Origin: JAFGIN01 sp050301235
Lineage (GTDB): Bacteria; Fibrobacterota; Chitinivibrionia; Chitinivibrionales; Chitinispirillaceae
Length of the DNA stretch: 5,006 bases
Assembly (NCBI GenBank): GCA_050301235.1
Contig: JBNKZD010000232.1
Location: 1-5,006 of the forward strand
Direction of reading: 5' to 3'
Shown here: positions 1 through 5,006 of the stretch, piece after piece
Layout of the letters: each line of letters opens with the position of its first letter
How positions within the stretch are numbered: the stretch's first letter is position 1
Position numbers and translations under genes: made by a program
The notes under the pieces: model-generated
What the model was told of the DNA's origin: nothing
The model's input: only the letters and a program-made list of their open reading frames with translations
Database searches by the model: none

Positions 1-39
1 ACTAAACTAACCAGTTAACAAACCTTGGGGCACTCTTAT

Positions 40-1071
40 ATGGGATTTCCCTTACTATCAAATGATCTGGGCATTGATCTTGGGACAGCAAACACTCTAA
101 TCTACGCCCGTGGACGCGGATTGCTCATCGATGAGCCTTCTGTAGTAGCTATTGATAAAAGCACTCGCAGAGTAGTAGCTATCGGTCTTGAAGCGAAACG
201 GATGCTTGGGCGAACGCCAGGTGAAATTGAAGCAATACGTCCTATGAAAGATGGTGTCATTGCTGATTTTGATCTGGTTGAGCAGATGTTGAAATATTTT
301 ATTCGCAAAGTTCAGAAATACCGTTTTTATTTCCGTCCAAGAGCGGTTATCGGTGTTCCATCGGGGATTACCGAAGTTGAAAAACGTGCAGTTGTTGATT
401 CTGCTGAGAGTGCAGGTGTCCGTGAAGTGTACCTGGTTGCTGAACCGATGTCATCAGCAATTGGTATGGGAATTCCAGTAAATGAACCATCAGGGAACAT
501 GGTAATCGATATTGGTGGTGGAACTGCTGAAATTGCTGTTCTGGCACTTAACGGTATGGTGTGTGATATGTCGGTTCGTATAGGTGGAGACGAAATGGAT
601 GAAGCGATCGTTTCCTATTTAAAGAAAACGTATAATCTTCTTGTCGGAGAGAGCACGGCTGAACAGATAAAAATTCAGATCGGATCCGCATTTCCTCTGG
701 AAGATGAGCTTGAGATGGAAGTAAAAGGCCGGGATCTTGTAGCTGGAATTCCAAAAACGCTAAGGATTACCTCAACTGAGATCCGTGATGCGCTCAATGA
801 GCCTATTTCAACAATTATTGAAGCAGTCAAACAGGCGCTTGAACAGACTCCTCCGGAGCTGTCCGCAGACATACTTGACAAAGGGATAATTATGACCGGC
901 GGAAGTTCTCAGCTCAGGGGTCTTGACGAACGACTTCGTCAGGAGACTAATCTTCCGGTTAACGTGATTGATGAACCTCTCACGTGTGTGGCTCGTGGTG
1001 CGCTTAAAATCATTGAGGACCTTGAGAAATTTTCTCCAGTACTGATGCACACAGGAAGAAGAAATCGATAG
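40..1071 (+). CDS. mreB: Rod shape-determining protein MreB (bacterial actin)
   Basis: MreB is an actin-family ATPase that forms membrane-associated cytoplasmic filaments and directs lateral wall synthesis by the RodA-PBP2 complex. The 343-residue product has the usual family length (about 335-350). The actin-fold motifs are present: phosphate-1 loop DLGTANT (residues 13-19), the Glu of AEPMSSAIG (E136, the likely catalytic/hydrolysis region), phosphate-2 DIGGGTAE (157-164), the RIGGDEMDEAI segment (180-190), EQIKIQIGSA (208-217) and the adenosine motif MTGGSSQLRG (285-294). I chose ATG at 40. The frame is closed by a TAA at 16-18, and the only alternative start is TTG at 25, which adds five non-conserved residues and has no ribosome site. 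A GGGG at 27-30 lies 9 bp before the ATG as a weak Shine-Dalgarno. The promoter must lie left of the window. The family assignment is essentially certain. A paralogue such as Mbl cannot be excluded, but the mreCD context favours MreB. Confidence 0.97.
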   Translation: MGFPLLSNDLGIDLGTANTLIYARGRGLLIDEPSVVAIDKSTRRVVAIGLEAKRMLGRTPGEIEAIRPMKDGVIADFDLVEQMLKYFIRKVQKYRFYFRPRAVIGVPSGITEVEKRAVVDSAESAGVREVYLVAEPMSSAIGMGIPVNEPSGNMVIDIGGGTAEIAVLALNGMVCDMSVRIGGDEMDEAIVSYLKKTYNLLVGESTAEQIKIQIGSAFPLEDELEMEVKGRDLVAGIPKTLRITSTEIRDALNEPISTIIEAVKQALEQTPPELSADILDKGIIMTGGSSQLRGLDERLRQETNLPVNVIDEPLTCVARGALKIIEDLEKFSPVLMHTGRRNR

Positions 1072-1074
1072 TAC

Positions 1075-1113
1075 TTGACTTTTTCGGTTTTTTATCGGAA
1101 GGTAGTATAGAAT
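1075..1113 (+). promoter_or_regulatory. Weak candidate promoter between mreB and mreC
   Basis: A TTGACT (1075-1080) starts four bases after the mreB stop and resembles a -35 box. Downstream are -10-like hexamers TAGTAT (1103-1108) and TAGAAT (1108-1113, 5 of 6 matches to TATAAT). The spacing is poor: 22 or 27 bp from TTGACT, against the usual 16-18. No good -35 sits at the proper distance from either -10. The region is AT-rich and lies in the only gap of the operon, so an internal promoter giving separate mreCD-mrdA-rodA transcription is plausible but not demonstrated by the sequence. Confidence 0.2.
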
Positions 1114-1123
1114 ATTCTTTTTC

Positions 1124-1140
1124 TTCCTGGATTCCGGGAA
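1124..1140 (+). other. Hairpin in the mreB-mreC intergenic leader
   Basis: TTCCTGG (1124-1130) and CCGGGAA (1134-1140) can form a 7-bp stem with one G-U wobble and an ATT loop. It ends 31 bp before the mreC start codon. It is followed by CCAAACTTTT, which has only four T residues after a six-base gap, so it does not look like a normal intrinsic terminator. It could be an mRNA processing or stability element, or a weak attenuator reducing read-through from mreB to mreC. The stem is visible in the sequence; the function is inferred. Confidence 0.4.
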
Positions 1141-1171
1141 CCAAACTTTTCAAGTCAGGCTGTGGTCCGAG

Positions 1172-2005
1172 ATGCATTGGATAGTTGGACTCATAATAAA
1201 AAACCGCACATTTTTTTCACTGTTACTCACAACAGTGCTCAGTCTGTTAATGATCTCCAGCCCCAAAGAGATTCAACTTTCTACAATACGTACACTCACC
1301 ATGACGGTTTTTTATCCGTTTCAGTTTACATTTAATGAGATCACCCGTGTTAAAAACATTTTTGCCGAAAATACACGACTTAAAAAAGATCTTGCTCAGT
1401 TAAATGTTGAAGTTTCATTACTAAGGGAAAAAGCATTAGAGAATGAACGGTTGCGCGGGCTTCTGAATTTTACCCACGATTTTTCATTTGATTTTGTCCC
1501 TGTCAGAGTTATTGCCCGAGATCCCTCGAAAGGTAAATCAACGATAATTGTAAATGCCGGAAAGAGCAGTGGAATTCAAATGTATATGCCTCTGGTTGGT
1601 GAAAATGGGGTAGTTGGTAAGGTTATTCAGGTCATGGGAAACATGGGCCTTGTACAACTGCTTACAGATCCATCAAGCAGAACCAGTGTTTTATGTCAAA
1701 GAACCAGGTCGGTGAGCATTCTCGGGACTGAAAACGGAACCGATTTTTATGTTCAATATAGAAAGCATGAAGATGTTGTCGCAGGTGACACCATCGTGAC
1801 ATCCGGACTTGGAGGCATATATCCGCGAGGACTTACTGTCGGGTATGTTGTCAAAATTGAAGATGATATGGACCCGCTTTTTAAGCGTGCACGGTTGCGG
1901 CTTTCAATTGATTTTGACCGGCTTGATGAGCTTTTCATATTACGGTTATCACCACAATGGGTTTCTTTCAGGTCTGAACTCGACAGTCTGGGGTTACTTA
2001 AATGA
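1172..2005 (+). CDS. mreC: Rod shape-determining protein MreC
   Basis: MreC is a bitopic inner-membrane protein whose periplasmic part self-associates and activates PBP2-RodA. The 277-residue product shows the standard layout: a short cytoplasmic N-terminus, one membrane helix (about residues 12-29), a heptad-like charged coiled coil (about 58-98, rich in Glu, Lys, Arg and Leu), then the paired beta-barrel domain. The latter includes VPVRVIARDPSKGKSTIIVNAGKSSGI (109-135, with the R-D-P and N-x-G elements), the LLTDPSSR segment (163-170) and the diagnostic GD-x-IVTSGLGGIYPRGLTVG (205-224). Length is normal and no C-terminal extension is present. The start at ATG 1172 is needed to keep the membrane helix, but its ribosome site is poor: only AGG at 1157-1159 (12 bp away) and GAG directly abutting. 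Translation may therefore be weak or depend on leader structure. The stop codon overlaps the mreD start. Identification is firm from the motif and its place after mreB. Confidence 0.95.
   Translation: MHWIVGLIIKNRTFFSLLLTTVLSLLMISSPKEIQLSTIRTLTMTVFYPFQFTFNEITRVKNIFAENTRLKKDLAQLNVEVSLLREKALENERLRGLLNFTHDFSFDFVPVRVIARDPSKGKSTIIVNAGKSSGIQMYMPLVGENGVVGKVIQVMGNMGLVQLLTDPSSRTSVLCQRTRSVSILGTENGTDFYVQYRKHEDVVAGDTIVTSGLGGIYPRGLTVGYVVKIEDDMDPLFKRARLRLSIDFDRLDELFILRLSPQWVSFRSELDSLGLLK
1218..1237 (+). repeat. Perfect inverted repeat inside the start of mreC
   Basis: CACTGTT (1218-1224), a 6-base spacer ACTCAC, and AACAGTG (1231-1237) form a perfect 7-bp inverted repeat inside the membrane-helix codons of mreC. 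A run of seven T residues (1211-1217) precedes it. The T run lies on the 5' side, so this is not a + strand terminator. On the minus strand the hairpin would be followed by A residues, so it is not a terminator there either. It may be chance within the coding sequence, or an mRNA stem about 50 bp into the gene. Confidence 0.3.
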
Positions 2006-2499
2006 TACGCACAATCGTACTCTGGTTCGTTTTGTTTTTTGCTGCGTTTGTATTGCAAACCACACTGGTCCCCTCGGTTGCGATTCTGACAGTTAAGCCG
2101 GATCTCATTGTTATCATATTATTTCTCATGGCAATGAAAACAGGAATTATTCCAGCCGTTTTGATAGGTTTTGTTCTGGGATTGGCGCAGGATGTTTATA
2201 CGCCGGGAATACTTGGGCAGAATGCTCTGGCAAAAACAATGGCAGGCTTTATTGCAGGGATGTTTAATGAAAAAGTCATGCGTGTAGATCCATTTCTGGA
2301 AATCGTATTACTGCTGCTTACGTTTGTTGTTAATGATGCAGCTTATTCGCTGGTAAACGTTGTGAAATCAGGATACACATTTCCAGCTTTTGGGATGGAT
2401 TTACTCACAAATACTTTGCCCAGGGCAATATATTCACTGCTTATAGCCCTGATCCCGATTTTCTGGGAATACTATTTCAAACCCTCTGTCAAGAGGTAG
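2002..2499 (+). CDS. mreD: Rod shape-determining protein MreD
   Basis: MreD is a small polytopic inner-membrane protein that pairs with MreC and modulates activation of the PBP2-RodA synthase. The 165-residue product has normal family length and is strongly hydrophobic. Likely membrane segments lie at about residues 4-22, 33-46, 49-65, 75-88, 98-116 and 138-156. Family-like features include the N-terminal Q-x-T (QTTLVP, 19-24), KPDLIVIILFLMAMKTG (32-48), which matches the typical 'PDL' segment after the first helix, and the GLAQDVYTPGILGQNALAKT region (60-79), which matches the conserved 'G-x-x-x-D' and 'LG-x-x-A' portion. The start ATG (2002-2004) overlaps the mreC stop TGA (2003-2005), a classic coupling arrangement. 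A GGGG at 1990-1993 is a weak ribosome site 8 bp before it. Sequence conservation in MreD is low, so the call rests on hydropathy, these segments and position between mreC and mrdA. Confidence 0.92.
   Translation: MIRTIVLWFVLFFAAFVLQTTLVPSVAILTVKPDLIVIILFLMAMKTGIIPAVLIGFVLGLAQDVYTPGILGQNALAKTMAGFIAGMFNEKVMRVDPFLEIVLLLLTFVVNDAAYSLVNVVKSGYTFPAFGMDLLTNTLPRAIYSLLIALIPIFWEYYFKPSVKR
2491..2496 (+). promoter_or_regulatory. Ribosome binding site of mrdA
   Basis: AAGAGG lies within the last codons of mreD and sits 9 bp upstream of the mrdA ATG at 2506. It is the clearest Shine-Dalgarno-like site in the window, and it supports the chosen start and continuous translation across the 6-bp mreD-mrdA gap. 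Confidence 0.6.
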
Positions 2500-2505
2500 C
2501 ACCCG

Positions 2506-4446
2506 ATGTCTTTTGGAACATTATTACAGGATGAACAGCAGGAAAAGAGTTTCAAGAGTATTGTTCTGATTATTGGTATTTCGATTTTCATATTCCTTCT
2601 TATTGCAAGAATGTTTTACGTCCAGATTGTTAATGGGGAGGCGAATTTACGGCTTTCCAACGAAAATGCCATGCGTCTGAAAAATATTTTTCCTCCTCGG
2701 GGTATAATATACGACCGTAATGGGGAGGTCCTTGCGCGTAATCGTCCATCCTATTCAATCTGTGTTCTTCCATATAAATTAAAAAACCGCAAACAGGTAA
2801 TTTCTTCATTGTGTAAGGTACAGGATTCCCTGGGTGAAGCAGTTTTTGACAGTACAGAGTTAGACCAGAAGATCAGAAAGGCGATGTTCAGGCGATTTGA
2901 CTTAACCAGACTGAAAGAAGATGTTTCGCTGGACCTTGTGAGTATCATAGAAGAGCATTCGATGGAGTTACCGGGTATATCAGTCGAAACTGAAGCACGC
3001 AGAGAGTATCCTCTTGGTCCTTCAGCATTTCATGTTCTTGGATACATGAGCGAAATTCCTGAAACAGATTTTGATTCTCTGAAAGAGCTTGGATATTTGT
3101 ATGGTGACCTGATAGGGAAAGCCGGTATAGAACGACAGTATGAGTCAGTGGTACGCGGGACTATCGGTCATGAATACATTGAAGTCAATGCTTATGGAAA
3201 AAGTCTCGGACCAATTAAAAACATACCAAGAGTAAATCCGGTTCCGGGTCATGATCTGTATCTGACCATAGATGCGAAACTGCAGAAAGTGGCGGATCTG
3301 GCTTTTGCGGATACGTTGAAAGGGGCTGTCATAGCACTTGATCCACGAAATGGTGAAGTGTTACTGATGATGAGCAATCCATCTGTCGATCCTAATATAT
3401 TCTCAATGTCAACATCACTTCGCTCAAAAAACTGGGGGGCAATCGCCACTGATCCAAATCTGCCATTGAATAACCGGGCTATTGGAGGAACATATACTCC
3501 AGGGTCAACATTCAAACTAATCAGTTCGCTTTCGGGGCTTGAAAGTGATAAGTTGACAAAGGACTCAAGGATGTCTACTCCGTGTCATGGAGCATACAGA
3601 ATCGGATCCAGAATCGCACACTGTTGGAGTGCCAGGGGGCATGGATCGCTTAACCTTATAGGTGCGGTTCAGCAATCATGTAATGTTTACTTTTATCAGG
3701 TTGGTTTAAGACTTGGTGACAAGGTTATCAATAAATATGCACAGATGCTGGGGTTGGGTGCATTAACCGGAATTGATCTCCCCGGTGAACGGGCTGGGTG
3801 GTTGTCGGGTGAGGAGGCGTATAATAAGCGTTGGGCGAGCCGTAATTGGAAATGGACAAAAGGGTTGGTGCTGGATCTTGCAATCGGTCAAACACAGGTA
3901 GTAACGCCTATTCAGCTTGCATTAATGGTTGGGGGGCTTGCCAACAGTCATGCATTATATAAACCGTATATTGTAAAAGAGGAGCGCAGTGATGATGGCG
4001 CGGTGCTCAGGCAGGTCAGATCTGTACTCAAAAGTACACTGAATTTTCAACCTGCTACTGAAGAAGCTATTTCTGAAGCTCTGGAAAGTGTTATAAAAGC
4101 CGGTGGTACCGGGGGAAGAGCGGCGGTACCGGGGGTACCTGTCGGGGGAAAAACCGGGAGCGCAGAAAATCCTCATGGTGATTTGACTCATGCGTTATTT
4201 GTCGCTGCTGCACCTGTCAAAAATCCGGTGATTGCCATAGCTGTTGTCGTTGAAAATGCAGGACATGGCGGATCAATTGCAGCCCCAATTGCCGGAGAGG
4301 TTCTACGCTATTTTTTTGCTGAAACTGAAGAGGGTAAAAAGGTGGTTGAAGAGTTAAACCAGGGAAATACAAAAATTGTTGAACAGTTGCAGAAGGCTGT
4401 AGCTCCAATGAAAGAGAAGCTGGCTGCAACATATCCTGTCGAGTAG
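2506..4446 (+). CDS. mrdA: Penicillin-binding protein 2 (class B transpeptidase of the elongasome)
   Basis: PBP2 is the D,D-transpeptidase that cross-links new peptidoglycan in the lateral wall, paired with RodA and activated by MreC. The 646-residue product is in the family's size range (about 600-650). It has a short cytoplasmic N-terminus and one membrane anchor (about residues 18-38). The non-catalytic pedestal domain (about 60-235) opens with the conserved PPRGIIYDRNGEVLARN (63-79) and contains REYPLGPSAFHVLGY (166-180) and GKAGIERQYE (204-213). The transpeptidase domain (about 250-604) carries all three active-site motifs: S-x-x-K as STFK (S334 is the nucleophile, K337), S-x-N as SCN (391-393), and KTGS (549-552). 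PBP2-typical segments TGIDLPGE (421-428) and IGQTQVVTPIQLA (460-472) follow. Cys360, Cys373, His379 and Cys392 cluster around the active-site motifs and might bind a metal. A charged tail of about 40 residues (607-646) follows the domain. The intact catalytic set means an active enzyme and a beta-lactam target. PBP2 rather than the division enzyme FtsI/PBP3 is favoured by the mreBCD/rodA neighbours. Confidence 0.96.
   Translation: MSFGTLLQDEQQEKSFKSIVLIIGISIFIFLLIARMFYVQIVNGEANLRLSNENAMRLKNIFPPRGIIYDRNGEVLARNRPSYSICVLPYKLKNRKQVISSLCKVQDSLGEAVFDSTELDQKIRKAMFRRFDLTRLKEDVSLDLVSIIEEHSMELPGISVETEARREYPLGPSAFHVLGYMSEIPETDFDSLKELGYLYGDLIGKAGIERQYESVVRGTIGHEYIEVNAYGKSLGPIKNIPRVNPVPGHDLYLTIDAKLQKVADLAFADTLKGAVIALDPRNGEVLLMMSNPSVDPNIFSMSTSLRSKNWGAIATDPNLPLNNRAIGGTYTPGSTFKLISSLSGLESDKLTKDSRMSTPCHGAYRIGSRIAHCWSARGHGSLNLIGAVQQSCNVYFYQVGLRLGDKVINKYAQMLGLGALTGIDLPGERAGWLSGEEAYNKRWASRNWKWTKGLVLDLAIGQTQVVTPIQLALMVGGLANSHALYKPYIVKEERSDDGAVLRQVRSVLKSTLNFQPATEEAISEALESVIKAGGTGGRAAVPGVPVGGKTGSAENPHGDLTHALFVAAAPVKNPVIAIAVVVENAGHGGSIAAPIAGEVLRYFFAETEEGKKVVEELNQGNTKIVEQLQKAVAPMKEKLAATYPVE
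4105..4158 (+). repeat. G-rich stretch with repeated GGTACC units in mrdA
   Basis: Three copies of the palindrome GGTACC (4105-4110, 4125-4130, 4134-4139) and three runs of five G (4111-4115, 4131-4135, 4144-4148) plus GGG (4156-4158) fall in about 55 bp. The 11-mer GGTACCGGGGG occurs twice, exactly 20 bp apart. The stretch encodes the Gly/Val/Pro-rich loop just before the KTG motif, so the protein sequence explains much of it. The 20-bp offset is not a multiple of three, so it is not a simple codon duplication. Confidence 0.5.
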
Positions 4447-4448
4447 TT

Positions 4449-5006
4449 ATGAAAGATCTGAAGCCTGCCAGAGTCCGGTTTGATTTTGTCCTTTTTGCAG
4501 GAGCGCTTGCGCTTTGGATAATCGGAATATTTTTAGTCTACAGTGCGACCTACTTTCATGAAAGTGGCCCTCTGGTTGGTCTTTATAAACAGCAGATTCT
4601 CTGGGTGATAATGGCTGTTCTTGTGATTATGGTGATTATCTCTATTCCGGGCCGCTATTTCTATTCATATGCATATGTATTGTATGGCGGGTCGCTGCTT
4701 ATGTTGTTACTGGCACTTGTCGTTGGTGTGTCAGCAAAGGGAGCAGAACGGTGGATCATGGTTGCAGGAGTAAAGTTGCAACCATCAGAATTTGCTAAAA
4801 TCGGATTAATGATTGCTTTGGCACGTTATTTATCCGAAAAGACAGTCAGCCTTCAGAAGATAACTACCTTTATTATGCCGGGACTCTTGATATCAGTACC
4901 ATTTTTACTTGTGTTAAAGCAGCCGGATCTTGGAACGGCAGGTGTATTTTGCGCAATGTCGTTACCAATGTTTTTCTGGGGTGGACTGACACTCCTTGAA
5001 GTTATT
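4449..5006 (+). CDS. rodA: RodA, SEDS-family peptidoglycan glycosyltransferase (3' end outside window)
   Basis: RodA is the multi-pass membrane glycosyltransferase that polymerises lipid II and works with PBP2. Only the first 186 residues are present, about half of the usual 360-420, and the frame is open to the window edge. Hydrophobic segments lie at about residues 12-31, 47-66, 72-93, 115-128, 138-156 and 162-180. SEDS signatures are clear: the Y-S-A element at the end of the first helix (31-33), KGAERWIMVAGVKLQPSEFAKIGLMIALARYL (97-128, with R101-W102 and Q111-P-S-E-x-x-K117), and LKQPDLGTA (156-164). The further catalytic loop with the key periplasmic Asp lies beyond the edge. The ATG follows the mrdA stop by 2 bp; only a GAG at 4441-4443 precedes it, so translation probably depends on coupling to mrdA. 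FtsW is the alternative family member, but the mreBCD-mrdA context makes RodA much more likely. Confidence 0.93.
   Translation, partial: MKDLKPARVRFDFVLFAGALALWIIGIFLVYSATYFHESGPLVGLYKQQILWVIMAVLVIMVIISIPGRYFYSYAYVLYGGSLLMLLLALVVGVSAKGAERWIMVAGVKLQPSEFAKIGLMIALARYLSEKTVSLQKITTFIMPGLLISVPFLLVLKQPDLGTAGVFCAMSLPMFFWGGLTLLEVI

Noticed and set aside
25..39. TTG start for mreB, 15 bp upstream of the ATG
   Set aside because: It adds five residues not typical of MreB and lacks a ribosome site. The GGGG at 27-30 fits the ATG at 40 better.
102..1050. Several minus-strand open frames opposite mreB
   Set aside because: They are shadows of the strongly conserved mreB coding frame, with no ribosome sites or family signatures. 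The same holds for those opposite mreC and mrdA.
1072..1150. Intrinsic terminator after mreB
   Set aside because: The stem at 1124-1140 is short and is not directly followed by a T tract. The T-rich tracts (1080-1093 and 1118-1122) precede it.
1809..2096. A + strand open frame across the mreC-mreD junction
   Set aside because: It overlaps two well-supported genes out of frame and its product shows no recognisable family features.
2703..2708. Consensus TATAAT inside mrdA as an internal promoter
   Set aside because: There is no acceptable -35 at 16-18 bp, and the bases encode the conserved GIIY of the PPRGIIYDR motif.
2631..2728. 11-bp direct repeat TAATGGGGAGG (2631-2641 and 2718-2728), Shine-Dalgarno-like
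   Set aside because: The copies are 87 bp apart in frame and both encode Asn-Gly-Glu. No suitable start codon follows either copy, so an internal start is unlikely.
4666..4677. 12-bp perfect palindrome CATATGCATATG in rodA
   Set aside because: It is a simple alternation encoding a Tyr/Ser/Ala-rich helix segment. It does not extend further and is not repeated elsewhere in the window.

Overview
This window is a cell-shape (rod elongation, 'elongasome') operon, read entirely on the + strand. The order is mreB - mreC - mreD - mrdA (PBP2) - rodA. The first four genes are complete; rodA runs off the right edge after 186 codons. I see no tRNA, rRNA, CRISPR array, insertion sequence or phage gene. 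Every sizeable minus-strand reading frame is a shadow of one of these five genes.

Layout: mreB (40-1071) is followed by the only real non-coding gap, about 100 bp (1072-1171). That gap holds a compact hairpin and a weak promoter-like stretch. From mreC onward the genes are packed tightly: mreC and mreD overlap by 4 bp (ATGA), mreD and mrdA are 6 bp apart, and mrdA and rodA are 2 bp apart. This looks like one translationally coupled mreC-mreD-mrdA-rodA block, with mreB just upstream and possibly expressed at a different level.

How the genes work together: MreB is the actin-like cytoplasmic filament that orients the machine. MreC is a single-pass periplasmic scaffold, and MreD is its polytopic membrane partner. 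RodA (SEDS glycosyltransferase) polymerises lipid II into glycan strands, and PBP2 (class B transpeptidase) cross-links them. All visible catalytic motifs are intact, so the module should be functional.

Organism: a rod-shaped or curved bacterium with moderate GC (mid-40s % by eye), probably a diderm. The contiguous mreBCD-mrdA-rodA order is widespread among diderm phyla (for example Deltaproteobacteria-like lineages and the Fibrobacterota/Bacteroidota side). Nothing here fixes the phylum, and I would not name a genus.

This is essentially an ordinary housekeeping region, and I did not find a previously undescribed system. The points most worth a second look are a Cys/Cys/His/Cys set in PBP2 that could be a metal site beside the active site, a charged C-terminal tail on PBP2, and the hairpin between mreB and mreC.
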